Origin: Phycisphaerales bacterium
GTDB taxonomy: Bacteria; Planctomycetota; Phycisphaerae; Phycisphaerales; SM1A02
Assembly: GCA_029247205.1 (NCBI GenBank)
Contig: JAQWLT010000022.1
Location: 1 to 64,000, forward strand
Length of the DNA: 64,000 bases
Reading direction: 5' to 3'
Positions 1 to 9,102 of this stretch are shown piece after piece. Within the stretch, counting starts at the first letter, position 1. Each line of letters begins with the position of its first letter. Position numbers and translations under genes: made by a program. Under the pieces are notes generated by a model, which saw only the letters and a program-made list of their open reading frames with translations, was not told where the DNA came from and searched no databases.

Positions 1-84
1 GGCGGCATCATGTTCTGGGAGATCACTGCTGATCGTGATGAGACGCTCCTTGATGTGATTCATGATGGACTCACTGGGCCATGA
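1..84 (+). CDS. C-terminal fragment, probable GH18 chitinase-like protein (5' partial)
   Basis: Frame 1 is open from the window edge to a TGA at 82-84 and encodes 27 residues beginning GGIMFWEIT and containing ETLLDVI. This resembles the end of glycoside hydrolase family 18 (chitinase/chitinase-like) domains, where a GGxMxWE strand closes the TIM barrel and a short helix of the type LLxxI follows. Only the tail is visible, so the catalytic DxxDxE motif cannot be checked. The following glycosyltransferase starts 40 bases downstream on the same strand. The assignment rests on a short motif and is tentative. Confidence 0.45.
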   Translation, partial: GGIMFWEITADRDETLLDVIHDGLTGP

Positions 85-101
85 TTCCTTCGCGAAATGT
101 G

Positions 102-121
102 GGGGGAGGCTAAACTCCCCC
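102..121 (+). terminator. GC-rich hairpin just upstream of the glycosyltransferase start
   Basis: GGGGGAG (102-108) pairs perfectly with CTCCCCC (115-121) around a six-base loop. The structure lies between the stop of the chitinase-like fragment and the ATG at 125, so it could end the upstream transcript or fold over the purine-rich stretch ahead of the glycosyltransferase. No T-run follows. The role is inferred. Confidence 0.35.
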
Positions 122-124
122 TTC

Positions 125-955
125 ATGGCACAGCCTATTCCCGTCACTGTTGTAGTCCCAGTGAAGAACGAGGCCAAAAACCTCCCCCGCTGCCTTGAGC
201 GGCTCACTCGGTTTACCAAAGTCATCGTCGTCGATTCTGGAAGCGAAGATGGCACGGCCGATGTTGCCGCCTCACTCGGCGCCGAGGTTGTGCAGTTTCG
301 ATGGAACGGTCACTTCCCAAAGAAACGAAACTGGTTCTTAGACAACCACGAACTGGAAACAGAGTGGGTGTTGTTTCTCGATGCAGATGAGTTCATCTCA
401 GAAAAATTTTGCAATGAAGTCGAACGGGCTGTCGCCACACAGTCGCATGTTGGCTACTGGCTGACCTTCCATAATTGGTTTCTTGGCCGATTCCTTCGCT
501 ATGGAGACCCCTTCGCCAAACTCGCTCTCTTCCGACCGGATGCTGGAAGATATGAACGAATTGACGAGGACCGGTGGAGCCATCTCGACATGGAAATTCA
601 CGAGCATCCTGTGCTCGATGGCAGTATCGGCACGATCAACTCGCCAATCGACCACGACGATCGGCGTGGGCTTGATTCCTATCTTGGTAAACACAACGAG
701 TACTCGTCATGGGAAGCGAAGCGTTACCTAGCGCTCGGTGAGCAAGGTAGTGACGCGTGGAACGCGCTCACGGATCGGCAACGATCGAAGTACCGCCGAA
801 TTGAAAAGTGGTGGTTCCCACTTGCATACTTCACGTTGTCGTGGATTGTAAAGCGAGGCTTCCTTGACGGCCGCGCTGGGTTTGTCCTTGCCAAGTTAAA
901 GGCGCAGTATTACTACCACATCCAGCTCAAAGTCCGTGAGGCGAGAAAGAACTAG
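125..955 (+). CDS. Glycosyltransferase family 2, WaaE/KdtX-like
   Basis: A cytoplasmic nucleotide-sugar glycosyltransferase, probably acting in lipopolysaccharide core or surface glycan assembly. From the ATG at 125 the protein opens directly with the GT-A strand VTVVVPVKNE, then VIVVDSGSEDGT and the metal-binding LFLDADEF motif. This order is typical of the WaaE/KdtX-type GT2 subgroup of about 250-280 residues. The C-terminal third is rich in aromatic and basic residues, compatible with peripheral membrane binding. The ORF track start at 62 would overlap the upstream gene and add 21 unrelated residues, so the internal ATG is preferred. The gene is convergent with the arn operon, which also modifies LPS. 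The acceptor cannot be told from sequence. Confidence 0.8.
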   Translation: MAQPIPVTVVVPVKNEAKNLPRCLERLTRFTKVIVVDSGSEDGTADVAASLGAEVVQFRWNGHFPKKRNWFLDNHELETEWVLFLDADEFISEKFCNEVERAVATQSHVGYWLTFHNWFLGRFLRYGDPFAKLALFRPDAGRYERIDEDRWSHLDMEIHEHPVLDGSIGTINSPIDHDDRRGLDSYLGKHNEYSSWEAKRYLALGEQGSDAWNALTDRQRSKYRRIEKWWFPLAYFTLSWIVKRGFLDGRAGFVLAKLKAQYYYHIQLKVREARKN

Positions 956-1039
956 CAATTCCTTGTACTTGTTGGCGGCACCACCATAAAACCGTAGATC
1001 AGCAGAGGGGCGCTTCATCGCTGAGCCTACGTATCACCA

Positions 1040-2806
1040 CTATTCTCGGTGATCCAAAGATTTCTGGTTGTCGACCCGAATGCCGGCAGACTGAGGCCAG
1101 ACAGCCAGCACCACGTTACGGTCGATCGAAATCGCAGGCTGCTTGATCGCTCCAGCCAAAACCAACTTGTTAATCCGCTTGACATAAATCTCTGGATGGG
1201 TTGCCACGAGCATGACGGGCCGATCATCCGTGGCCTGCTGCACGACATCTGTGAACTCATCTCGCGTGACATGAGTGGCTGCGTGCTCTTCAAAGTTCTC
1301 GACCCCCCACCGCATTTCACCGGGTTCTCCAAAGAGGCGAATCTCAGCATCGGGCCAAGTCCAACCAGCGACGTGTATGAAGTCGCGGCCGGCAAGCACA
1401 GTCGATCGTTCAGCGAGCGGCCGCCATGGTGTAAGCCACGAAACGGGACTTTTGGCAATCGTCATCCAACCGGTCGGCATCAGCATTGGCACCATCACAA
1501 AGAATGCTGCTACCGCTAAGCCGCCGATCAAAACACGACTTCGTCCGTCATGCGTGCGATTCGACTTCCAATCGGCCAGGCCCCACAGCACAAGTGCCGC
1601 GCCAAGCAATGGCAGCCGCCACGTGCCACCATCCTGCCATGGGCCCCCATCGACCTGCTCGGTTGGAACAAATGGCCAACAAGCGACCGCCACAAGGCCG
1701 ATCGCAATCAGAATGCCTCCGGGAACAAGTTCTGACAACCGTCCGCGAGGCTTGATGACATCAAAGTAGCCAACCAGTCCGATCGCCAACAGCGCGGCTG
1801 CAGGTGGGAAGCAAGGCAAAATATAGGTGGGTAACTTTCCAGACGACACCGAGAAGAACAAAAGCGGGATGAAGAGCCAGCACAGCAGCAGCCGGCTCTC
1901 AGCTGAACCAAAGCCTCGCCAGAGCAGTCCGCGTATTGCCAAGGGAGCAGCGAATACCCACGGGATCAATCCCAAGAGCAGGATCGGCATAAAGAACCAC
2001 CACGACTCGGGGTGCTGCGCTTCGTCTCCTGCCGTAAATCGATGTACATGCTCAACCCAGAAAAAGTAATGCCAGAATTCAGGGGCCCGGCCATGCACCG
2101 CCCAAGACCATGGAAGCACGGTCAAGACTGCTACGGCAGCAGGAATCCAAGGCAATGTCAGGAGGTCTCGCCACCTACCCGACCATGCGAGCCATGGCGC
2201 GAGAATCATTCCAGGGAGCGCAACGGCAAGAAATCCCTTCACCAGAAAGGCTGCGCCGCATGCCACACCTGCCGCCACAAGTAGCCCATATCTCGCAGGC
2301 CCGCTCGCCTTCCACGCCAAGTAAAAACACGCAATGGTCAGCGTAATGAGCGCCGAAAATGGCGCATCCAAAACAGCAGTTGTCCCCAGTATCACTGGTT
2401 CAAGACAAGTCGCAAGCACGACACCAGCAAGCGCAGCAATATCCCAGCGGTTTGTCCATCTCCGCACAACCAACACAATGGCCGCAATAGCGAACCCAGT
2501 CATCAAAGCGGCAGGCAACCGAAGCGCAAAGGCGTTCTCGCCAAACGCAAGGAATGAAACCGCTGTCATCCAGTAGCCGAGTACAGGCTTCTCAAAATAT
2601 CGAATACCAGAAAGATGTGGAACAACCCACTCTCCGGTATCAACCATTTCAGAGGGAATCACTCCGTATCTCGCTTCGTCGGGCACAACCAATGGACGCG
2701 CGCCAAGGGGCAGGAGATAGATAGACACAAACACAATCGCAAGAAGTAGTAATGCCCACTTGGCAAAGTGCCGCTGCGACAGCAGGCTTGGTTGTGCGCC
2801 AATCAT
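1040..2806 (-). CDS. arnT: ArnT-like lipid A 4-amino-4-deoxy-L-arabinosyltransferase (GT83)
   Basis: An integral membrane glycosyltransferase predicted to move L-Ara4N from undecaprenyl phosphate to lipid A on the periplasmic face. The protein (588 aa; E. coli ArnT is about 550) begins with a transmembrane helix. It then shows the first periplasmic loop signature VVPDEARYGVIPSEM and YFEKPVLGYW, which are typical of ArnT/PMT-fold GT-C enzymes, and many further hydrophobic helices. The ATG at 2806 overlaps the arnD stop as ATGA; the ORF track start at 2836 would overlap arnD by 34 bases. It is the last gene of the arnBCADT cluster, which strongly supports ArnT over a generic GT39 assignment. 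A six-base-pair inverted repeat overlaps its stop codon, but no T-run follows. Confidence 0.85.
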   Translation of the reverse strand: MIGAQPSLLSQRHFAKWALLLLAIVFVSIYLLPLGARPLVVPDEARYGVIPSEMVDTGEWVVPHLSGIRYFEKPVLGYWMTAVSFLAFGENAFALRLPAALMTGFAIAAIVLVVRRWTNRWDIAALAGVVLATCLEPVILGTTAVLDAPFSALITLTIACFYLAWKASGPARYGLLVAAGVACGAAFLVKGFLAVALPGMILAPWLAWSGRWRDLLTLPWIPAAVAVLTVLPWSWAVHGRAPEFWHYFFWVEHVHRFTAGDEAQHPESWWFFMPILLLGLIPWVFAAPLAIRGLLWRGFGSAESRLLLCWLFIPLLFFSVSSGKLPTYILPCFPPAAALLAIGLVGYFDVIKPRGRLSELVPGGILIAIGLVAVACWPFVPTEQVDGGPWQDGGTWRLPLLGAALVLWGLADWKSNRTHDGRSRVLIGGLAVAAFFVMVPMLMPTGWMTIAKSPVSWLTPWRPLAERSTVLAGRDFIHVAGWTWPDAEIRLFGEPGEMRWGVENFEEHAATHVTRDEFTDVVQQATDDRPVMLVATHPEIYVKRINKLVLAGAIKQPAISIDRNVVLAVWPQSAGIRVDNQKSLDHRE

Positions 2807-3675
2807 TCTGTAGACCCTCCACGCACTGCTACCCAACCCTCACGACCTTGAATCGTGTCACATTCAAGCACGCCCACTGGAATATCAGCAGGTAGCAACT
2901 CACTCATCGGAACTACTTCGATTCCCTCAGCAAGTACGCCATCAAGGAATTGCTCAAACATCGTGGCGTTGATGCCGCCTTCTGACTCGGCGTGAATAGT
3001 CAAGACATCAAAACCGTCACACTGCATAGCGGCCCGTACATGCGCATTAAATGTGTCGTTCGTCACGCCATCCCGGCCAACTGCTTCATCCCATGTTGGA
3101 AGCCCAACACAAATCTGTGGTGGGCCACTGGATGGCTGAAACACACCGTGACCTCTACAGTCACTCGCAAATGTATAGCCCAGACCTTCTCGCTGTGACA
3201 AAATTTCAGTCGTGCAACGCCATCCTGGGGCGGCTGTACAGGTTGGTGGACGTCCGACTGCTTCTGCAATAGCTTCGTGGGCCCGAACAATCTCACTTCG
3301 CACGCGCTGTAGCGTAGCGCGGTGCGATGCCGCCTGCCACCAGTGGTGATCCCATGCGTGCATGCCTATCTCATGTCCGTCATCAGCTACAGCACGAACT
3401 TGTGGCTGCAGCCGCTTGTGAATGACCGGACCAGGAAGAACGGTTCCTCGGAGCACGATATCCCAGCCATAGATGCTTGCAGCGCGTGAACGGAGCATCT
3501 TGGAAAAGAAGTTGGGCTTCAACAAACGCCACAAATGCCGACCCATATTGTCCGGCCCAACGGTCAGAAAGATGGACGCGCATATACCTCTAGCGGAAAG
3601 TATTTTCCGAATCGTCGGAAGGCCGTCACGGGTGCCCCGAAACGTATCAACATCGACACGCAAGCCAAGTTTCAT
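2803..3675 (-). CDS. arnD: ArnD-like undecaprenyl-phosphate-4-formamido-L-arabinose deformylase
   Basis: A polysaccharide-deacetylase (NodB-fold, CE4-like) enzyme expected to remove the formyl group from undecaprenyl-phosphate-L-Ara4FN before transfer. It opens with [12 protein letters not shown], the ArnD form of the catalytic Asp motif. It later has [12 protein letters not shown], where the metal-binding His residues of the family sit. At 290 aa it matches the E. coli enzyme (about 296). The ATG at 3675 overlaps the arnA stop as ATGA. The upstream start in the ORF track adds 23 residues antisense-like to arnA coding and is rejected. It is translationally coupled to arnA and arnT. Confidence 0.88.
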   Translation of the reverse strand: MKLGLRVDVDTFRGTRDGLPTIRKILSARGICASIFLTVGPDNMGRHLWRLLKPNFFSKMLRSRAASIYGWDIVLRGTVLPGPVIHKRLQPQVRAVADDGHEIGMHAWDHHWWQAASHRATLQRVRSEIVRAHEAIAEAVGRPPTCTAAPGWRCTTEILSQREGLGYTFASDCRGHGVFQPSSGPPQICVGLPTWDEAVGRDGVTNDTFNAHVRAAMQCDGFDVLTIHAESEGGINATMFEQFLDGVLAEGIEVVPMSELLPADIPVGVLECDTIQGREGWVAVRGGSTE

Positions 3676-5681
3676 GCGCCAGTCGGCGCCTCCGAGCCAG
3701 CCGGTGATGCAGCGAGCGTACGAACATGGTCCTCGATGAACCAATCAACGGTGCGGGCCACCGAGTCTTCAGTGGAAATGGACGGCACCCACTCGAGAAT
3801 ACGCGTGGCGTTGCGAATGGAGGGCCTGCGATGTTGTACGTCTTGATAGCCCTTGCCGTAATAGCGGCCGCTCTCAACCACTCTGTATCCGGCAAAGGAA
3901 GGGAATCGATGTCGCAGTGGGTGCTGATCAAACCTCGCAACAATCATCTCGGCGAGTTCCTTGATGCTTGCTTCGTTGTCTGGGTTACCGATGTTAATGA
4001 TCTTGCCAGTGCTTCGGCCCACTGTGTCGTCGATCATTCTGAACAAGCAATCCACGCCTTCAGTCACGTCGGTAAAGCACCGCTTCTGCTCACCGCCGTC
4101 AACGAGTTGAATCGGCGTGCCTTCTACGAGATTGAGTATGAGCTGCGTGATCGCACGAGAAGATCCCACCCGTGCTGCATCGAGCGAATCCAGTCGGGGA
4201 CCGATCCAGTTAAACGGGCGGAAGAGTGTGAAGTTGAGGTTGTTGTGTACTCCGTACGCCCAAATCACACGGTCCAACAGTTGCTTGGAACATGAGTAGA
4301 TCCATCTCTGCTTGTTAATTGGACCAGTAATGAGAGTTGAGTTGTCTTCGTCGAAGAATTCATCGGTGCACATGCCGTACACCTCACTCGTCGATGGGAA
4401 GATGATGCGTCGGTTGTACTTCACGCAGTCTCGGACGATCTGTAAGTTCTGCTCGAAATCGAGTTCAAATACACGAATCGGATTGCGGACATACTCAATA
4501 GGCGTAGCGATGGCAACGAGCGGAAGAACGACATCACACTTGCGAACGTGGTACTCAACCCACTCGCGATTGATTGAAATGTCGCCTTCCACATAGTTGA
4601 ATCCCGGTCGATCGACCAGGTGCGTGATATTGGTTGACCGAAGATCCATGCCAAATACTTCATAGTCATTGGCAAGCAGTTGCTCAGACAAGTGGCTGCC
4701 GATGAAGCCGTTTACGCCCAAGATGAGTACTGACCGCTTCTGTGGCGACGAAATAGATGCAGAGCGGCCGAGTCGCATGCCCTCGACAAGATTCAACTCG
4801 CTCGCCAGGTTGGCGCCTGTTGACCACACGCCATCATCAGTCTGGCCAGCGCCAATTCCAATAGCGCCGTCGCTGCAGGCGATCGTTAATGGTTCAACCG
4901 ACAAGACAGTGCCAGGTTCAACACCTGGAGCCCCTGGCATCACAGTTGCTTCCCACACGCACAACTTGCGGTCGCCTGCATGAGTAAATGCTCCGGGCCA
5001 CGGGTGAGCAACTGCTCGCACCAGATTGTAAATTGTTGTTGCTGATGTAGACCAATCGATCAGCCCGTCCTCGGCACATCGGCCGGGGAAGGTCGTGGCC
5101 ATTGATCCATCTTGTGGGGTCGAAGGAGCCGTGTTGCACACAATCGAATCAAGTACCGCATCAAGCATCGTGCCGGTAGCCAACACGAGCGTAGCGGTCA
5201 AGGTCACCGCTGTGTCATCGTCTGCAATAGAAGCCGATTGCTGCGCGATGATGTCGCCACCGTCTGCGTCGGCAGTCATGTGGTGCAGTGTCACGCCAGT
5301 CTCGGTTTCCCCATTGACCAGAACCCAGTTGATTGGGCACCGGCCCCGGTATTTCGGAAGCATGGAGGCATGAATGTTGTAGCAGTGACCCGGGCATATA
5401 TCGAGTATTGGAGAACCGATCATTTTGCGGTAGTGCGCCGAGAAGATCGCATCCGGAGACAGGTCTCGAATCTGGTCGGTCCAGAGTGGATGATTTGGAT
5501 CGTCGGGAGCATAGACCGGAATATCGTGGTCGGCTGCAAGTCGCGCAACCGATCGAAACCAGCCACCCTCTGCGGGGTCATCGCGATGTGTGAATACTGC
5601 AACAACATCGATGTTGTTGCGAAGCATTGATTCAAGTGCTGCTGCACCAATCTCGTGATACGCGAAGAGGATGGCCTTCAT
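3672..5681 (-). CDS. arnA: ArnA, bifunctional UDP-L-Ara4N formyltransferase / UDP-glucuronate decarboxylase
   Basis: A two-domain cytoplasmic enzyme. The C-terminal domain oxidatively decarboxylates UDP-glucuronate to UDP-Ara4O, and the N-terminal domain formylates UDP-L-Ara4N using formyl-tetrahydrofolate. The 669 residues match the family length of about 660. Formyltransferase residues are present as N102, H104 ([10 protein letters not shown]) and D140, the same numbers as in E. coli ArnA. The Rossmann loop GVNGFIGSH lies near residue 322. The decarboxylase residues S432-E433 (FPSTSEVYG) and the arginines of [10 protein letters not shown] near 618-619 align with S433, E434 and R619 of E. 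coli. It overlaps arnC and arnD by ATGA junctions. Fusion of both activities plus the operon context make the assignment firm. Confidence 0.95.
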   Translation of the reverse strand: MKAILFAYHEIGAAALESMLRNNIDVVAVFTHRDDPAEGGWFRSVARLAADHDIPVYAPDDPNHPLWTDQIRDLSPDAIFSAHYRKMIGSPILDICPGHCYNIHASMLPKYRGRCPINWVLVNGETETGVTLHHMTADADGGDIIAQQSASIADDDTAVTLTATLVLATGTMLDAVLDSIVCNTAPSTPQDGSMATTFPGRCAEDGLIDWSTSATTIYNLVRAVAHPWPGAFTHAGDRKLCVWEATVMPGAPGVEPGTVLSVEPLTIACSDGAIGIGAGQTDDGVWSTGANLASELNLVEGMRLGRSASISSPQKRSVLILGVNGFIGSHLSEQLLANDYEVFGMDLRSTNITHLVDRPGFNYVEGDISINREWVEYHVRKCDVVLPLVAIATPIEYVRNPIRVFELDFEQNLQIVRDCVKYNRRIIFPSTSEVYGMCTDEFFDEDNSTLITGPINKQRWIYSCSKQLLDRVIWAYGVHNNLNFTLFRPFNWIGPRLDSLDAARVGSSRAITQLILNLVEGTPIQLVDGGEQKRCFTDVTEGVDCLFRMIDDTVGRSTGKIINIGNPDNEASIKELAEMIVARFDQHPLRHRFPSFAGYRVVESGRYYGKGYQDVQHRRPSIRNATRILEWVPSISTEDSVARTVDWFIEDHVRTLAASPAGSEAPTGA

Positions 5682-6682
5682 ACCTGTACCTGCCTTTCAA
5701 GAAGGGCCGCTCGGGCCGTTTCCTTTGCCTCGACACCGTCGAGGACCGAATGACCGGCAACCCGGTCAATGAAGTAACGAGGTCGGCCTCGCACGTCGTG
5801 GTAGACGCGACCAAGATACTCCCCAAGAAGTCCCATACCGATGAATTGAGCCCCGGTAAAGATGAAGAGAATTGCAAAGAGCGTAAATACACCCTCGGCC
5901 GCCCAATCAGCCCCCAAGAATAGCCGGCCCGCGAGCAGCAATAGTCCAAACCCGACACCGCCTGCCGCAATCGCAACGCCAAACCATGACAACAGGCGTA
6001 GTGGGGTCGTGGTCATGCTTGTCAACAGATCGAATTGCAAGTTGACGAGTTTCCAAAGGCTGTACTTAGACTCGCCTGCAGCTCGTTCGAAATGCTTGAC
6101 TTCAATCTCTGCCGCGCGCTTCGCAAAGCTATTGGCAAGCACGGGAATAAACGTGCTTCGCTCGCGACATTGCAACATCGCATCAACAACAGGTCTACGG
6201 TAGGCACGGAGCATGCAGCCGTAGTCGCTCATGCCCACGCCAGTCGACTTTTTGACCATCCAGTTGATCCGCGCAGAGGCAAAGCGGCGAAAGAATGAAT
6301 CCTGCCGATTCATACGAATCGTTCCAACGACATCATTGCCGTTCTCAATTGTCTGAACAAGCCGTGAAATCTCTTCTGGAGGATTCTGCAAATCTGCGTC
6401 GAGCGTGATCACAATCTCGCCGCGAGTATGCCTGAAGCCACACATAATTGCAGCATGCTGGCCATAGTTTCGATTGAGAATAATCGACCTCACACGGCCC
6501 TCATATTGGTCCGCTGCCATCTCGAGTTTTTCAGTCGATCCGTCGCGACTTCCATCATCAACGAGTACGATTTCCCATTCATTCTCCAACTGGCCGCATG
6601 CCGCAGCCACCCGCTGTACCAGCGTGTCGACGTTCTCAACTTCATTGAACACCGGAATGACGATTGAGACAGATAAACTCAT
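5678..6682 (-). CDS. arnC: ArnC, undecaprenyl-phosphate 4-deoxy-4-formamido-L-arabinose transferase
   Basis: A GT2 glycosyltransferase that transfers L-Ara4FN from UDP to undecaprenyl phosphate at the inner face of the cytoplasmic membrane. The N-terminal GT-A fold shows [22 protein letters not shown] and the [13 protein letters not shown] metal and substrate motif shared by ArnC and DPM1-like enzymes. Two hydrophobic helices follow near residues 230-300 ([13 protein letters not shown] and [12 protein letters not shown]), as expected for ArnC. The length is 334 aa against about 322 in E. coli. It starts with an ATGA overlap with arnB and ends with one into arnA. Taken alone it could be another polyprenol-phosphate glycosyltransferase; the operon decides. 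Confidence 0.9.
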   Translation of the reverse strand: MSLSVSIVIPVFNEVENVDTLVQRVAAACGQLENEWEIVLVDDGSRDGSTEKLEMAADQYEGRVRSIILNRNYGQHAAIMCGFRHTRGEIVITLDADLQNPPEEISRLVQTIENGNDVVGTIRMNRQDSFFRRFASARINWMVKKSTGVGMSDYGCMLRAYRRPVVDAMLQCRERSTFIPVLANSFAKRAAEIEVKHFERAAGESKYSLWKLVNLQFDLLTSMTTTPLRLLSWFGVAIAAGGVGFGLLLLAGRLFLGADWAAEGVFTLFAILFIFTGAQFIGMGLLGEYLGRVYHDVRGRPRYFIDRVAGHSVLDGVEAKETARAALLERQVQV

Positions 6683-7854
6683 GCTCGCACCTCCGTCGCA
6701 GCTGGTACGACATGCATCACCGCGTTAACAACGTCGTCAACATCAGACTCGCTCATCGCAGGAAACAGTGGCAGCGAGCAAATTCTGTCGCTATTCCACT
6801 CTGTATTCAGAAGGTCGTTGCCTCGCCATGCGGCTGGATGATCTCGGAACCAAGCGTGTGTATGCACAGCACGAAAATGGATGCCGCTACCAATATTCTG
6901 GGCCTTGAGCGCCGACATGAAGTCGGTCCGGTTAATGCCAGCGGTGTCTTGATCAACGCGGACAATAAACAGATGCCATGAGTGACGATTCGTTGCATTT
7001 GCATCACCGAGCGGCACAATTCCAGGAATACCAGCGAGCCGCTCGCGGTATTGAGCGACCAACTTCGTTCGTTTTTCAATCAACTCATCGAGTCGGCTGA
7101 ATTGCGACCGACCAAGAACAGCATTCATGTCAGGAAGGTTGTACTTAAAACCTGGCTCAAGCACTTCGGCTTGCGGCGAACGGCCCTGTTGGCCGCGCTG
7201 CCACGCGTCGACACCAAGACCATGAAAGCGAAGCCGGCGGATCGTAGCGCCAAACTCGACGTCATCAGTCACAAGAACGCCGCCCTCGCCGCTAGTAATC
7301 GTTTTGATCGGATGCAAACTGAATATAGCCGTTCCAACGCTTCCGACTTCTTCGCCGCCAGTACGTATGGTTCCGATGGCATGCGCTGCATCCTCGATGA
7401 TGGTGATGCCGTGCTGGGCACCCATCTTGCGAAGTGGAGCAATGTCAATCGCAGCACCGGCGAAGTCAACCGGAATGATGGCCTTCGTTCGTTTGGTGAT
7501 GGCCGCCGACACCGCCTCGGGTGTCATCATCAGTGTGTCTTTGTCAACATCAACAAATACGGGCGTCGCGCCACGCATCACAATGAGATTGACTGTCGAC
7601 ACCCAGGTCATTGAGGGCGTGATGACCTCATCTCCATGACCGATCTTGAGGGCATGAAGTGCGAGATGCATCGCCGCAGTGCCGCTGGTGACTGCTACGG
7701 CCTCTTCACACCCCAGACGCTCGCAAAAAGCTTCTTCGAATTCGGCGCAACCTGCCCCCGTTGTAATCCAGCCGCTACGAAGCGTGTCCGCAACGGCTGC
7801 CACGTCTTCCTCGCTGATCGAGGGCCGGGCAAAGGGCAAGAATTCGTCTCTCAA
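6679..7854 (-). CDS. arnB: ArnB, UDP-4-amino-4-deoxy-L-arabinose aminotransferase (PLP), TTG start
   Basis: A PLP-dependent DegT/DnrJ/EryC1-family sugar aminotransferase converting UDP-Ara4O to UDP-L-Ara4N with glutamate. Motifs include [10 protein letters not shown] at the start, [30 protein letters not shown] and the Schiff-base lysine in [15 protein letters not shown] (K184 counted from the TTG start). No in-frame ATG lies near the family start. A TTG at 7854 has GGAGAG six bases upstream and gives 391 residues, close to E. coli ArnB (about 380). The ORF track start at 7962 would overlap the upstream gene by 68 bases, and a GTG at 7893 is a weaker alternative. Its stop overlaps the arnC ATG. 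Confidence 0.9.
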   Translation of the reverse strand: MRDEFLPFARPSISEEDVAAVADTLRSGWITTGAGCAEFEEAFCERLGCEEAVAVTSGTAAMHLALHALKIGHGDEVITPSMTWVSTVNLIVMRGATPVFVDVDKDTLMMTPEAVSAAITKRTKAIIPVDFAGAAIDIAPLRKMGAQHGITIIEDAAHAIGTIRTGGEEVGSVGTAIFSLHPIKTITSGEGGVLVTDDVEFGATIRRLRFHGLGVDAWQRGQQGRSPQAEVLEPGFKYNLPDMNAVLGRSQFSRLDELIEKRTKLVAQYRERLAGIPGIVPLGDANATNRHSWHLFIVRVDQDTAGINRTDFMSALKAQNIGSGIHFRAVHTHAWFRDHPAAWRGNDLLNTEWNSDRICSLPLFPAMSESDVDDVVNAVMHVVPAATEVRA

Positions 7855-7894
7855 GAAGGGCTCTCCAAGGGGCCCATGATATCGTCGGAGCACC

Positions 7895-9025
7895 TCAGAG
7901 AGCGGCTTTTTGCCGCGGAGGATGCAGTTCAATGCCGCCACCGAGCATAAGCAAGGCGCCAACGCCTCCCCAGGTGAATTCCAGTGCGCGGTAGATCAGT
8001 AGTAGCCCAACCACCTGATTGACGCTCGCCGCGCCGCTCCCAGCCAGCAGAGCAATGCCGGCCAACTCCATAACGCCCGCGCCCTGCCAAATGAGCGGTA
8101 CTGCCGCAACCAGAAACAGGATGGGCATGACCGCAAGAATGATGGTGAGATCGTGGGTCACCCCCAGCGACCAAGCCGCGCAGCCTGCGGCGGAGGCAAG
8201 CAATACCTGCACCAACACTGACACGCCTGTCGCGCTGAGTACAGCCGTGGGATGCGATGCATACGCCGTCACAGCGTCAATGATTCGAGCTGGAAGCCCG
8301 CCGCCAAATGTCCGGACAACTTCGGGCAGACGCAGCCAGTCTCGAGTTGCAAGCACAAACGCAATGATCGCAACAAGGCCGATGCCACCCATTGCCCAGC
8401 CCACCCACCAGCCAATTTGCTGCGCCTGTTCTGAATCGGCCACGAAGATTCCCACAATGGCGGCCAAGATCACCAGTCCTGCGAGACCGGTGATGCGATC
8501 GAATACAACGCTGATCACTGCCTCGACGCGGCGATCAGTGCCTTTGGCAGCGCCCCATGCCTTGACGACATCTCCACCCTCCGTTCCAGGAAGAAAGAAG
8601 TTGCAGAACGCGCCGACCAAGACCAAACGAAGTGTCCGCCGCCAAGTTGCACTCAGACCACGGCAACGCATGAGAATCCACCAGCGTGTTGCTTGCAGTG
8701 GATAGACACATCCAACAAGTGCGAGACCGAGCAGCAGCCATCGCCACTCAGCGGTACCAAAGACATCAAACAATCCAGGCTGAATCATGGACCGAGAGAA
8801 CTCGCCCGTAAGCCCGGAGTCGGTCGTCACAAGCACCACATCCGGCCCAGCCGATGTCAGCGTGTCGATGCCGAATGTCTGACTGACATCGCTCATCGCT
8901 CCACCTGGCCCTAGCGTCCCAGCTGGCACCACAAGCACGGTCTGCCAATTGACGGCCAGTGCAATGACTGACACGCCAATAGCGACGAGCAGCACACGGA
9001 TAACAGTAAAGAGATGCCGCGGCAT
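7895..9025 (-). CDS. Flippase-like integral membrane protein (LPG-synthase transmembrane family) leading the arn operon
   Basis: A polytopic inner-membrane protein of the UPF0104/AglD/lysylphosphatidylglycerol-synthase transmembrane-region family. It has an N-terminal helix (VIRVLLVAIGVSVIALAV), then about 60 soluble residues, then the family core with FCNFFLPGTEGGDVVKAW and VVFDRITGLAGL, and further helices to the end. The C-terminal aminoacyltransferase domain of MprF is absent. It ends 40 bases before the arnB TTG, so it is probably cotranscribed with arnB-C-A-D-T. ArnE and ArnF, the small flippase subunits usually found beside arnT, are missing, so a role in moving the aminoarabinose lipid carrier is a reasonable inference but is not shown. 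The start codon lies in the palindrome ATGCCGCGGCAT and has no clear ribosome binding site. Confidence 0.75.
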   Translation of the reverse strand: MPRHLFTVIRVLLVAIGVSVIALAVNWQTVLVVPAGTLGPGGAMSDVSQTFGIDTLTSAGPDVVLVTTDSGLTGEFSRSMIQPGLFDVFGTAEWRWLLLGLALVGCVYPLQATRWWILMRCRGLSATWRRTLRLVLVGAFCNFFLPGTEGGDVVKAWGAAKGTDRRVEAVISVVFDRITGLAGLVILAAIVGIFVADSEQAQQIGWWVGWAMGGIGLVAIIAFVLATRDWLRLPEVVRTFGGGLPARIIDAVTAYASHPTAVLSATGVSVLVQVLLASAAGCAAWSLGVTHDLTIILAVMPILFLVAAVPLIWQGAGVMELAGIALLAGSGAASVNQVVGLLLIYRALEFTWGGVGALLMLGGGIELHPPRQKAAL

Positions 9026-9043
9026 GTCTGGTAAGGATACGAC

Positions 9044-9079
9044 AGAGCGCCCCGCGCGGTGGTCCGCGCGGGGCGCTCT
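9044..9079 (-). terminator. Strong 16-bp GC hairpin between the S9 peptidase and the arn operon
   Basis: AGAGCGCCCCGCGCGG (9044-9059) is followed by the loop TGGT and its perfect complement (9064-9079). It lies in the 77-base gap after the peptidase stop and before the flippase-like gene, both on the minus strand. This is the expected place for a terminator, although no T-run follows on either strand. It implies that the arn operon has its own promoter or depends on read-through. Confidence 0.65.
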
Positions 9080-9102
9080 TGAAGATACGACTTACAAGCC
9101 GA

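Noticed and set aside
1033-1053. Six-bp inverted repeat over the arnT stop codon as terminator
   Set aside because: The stem is short, with a nine-base loop and no T-run.
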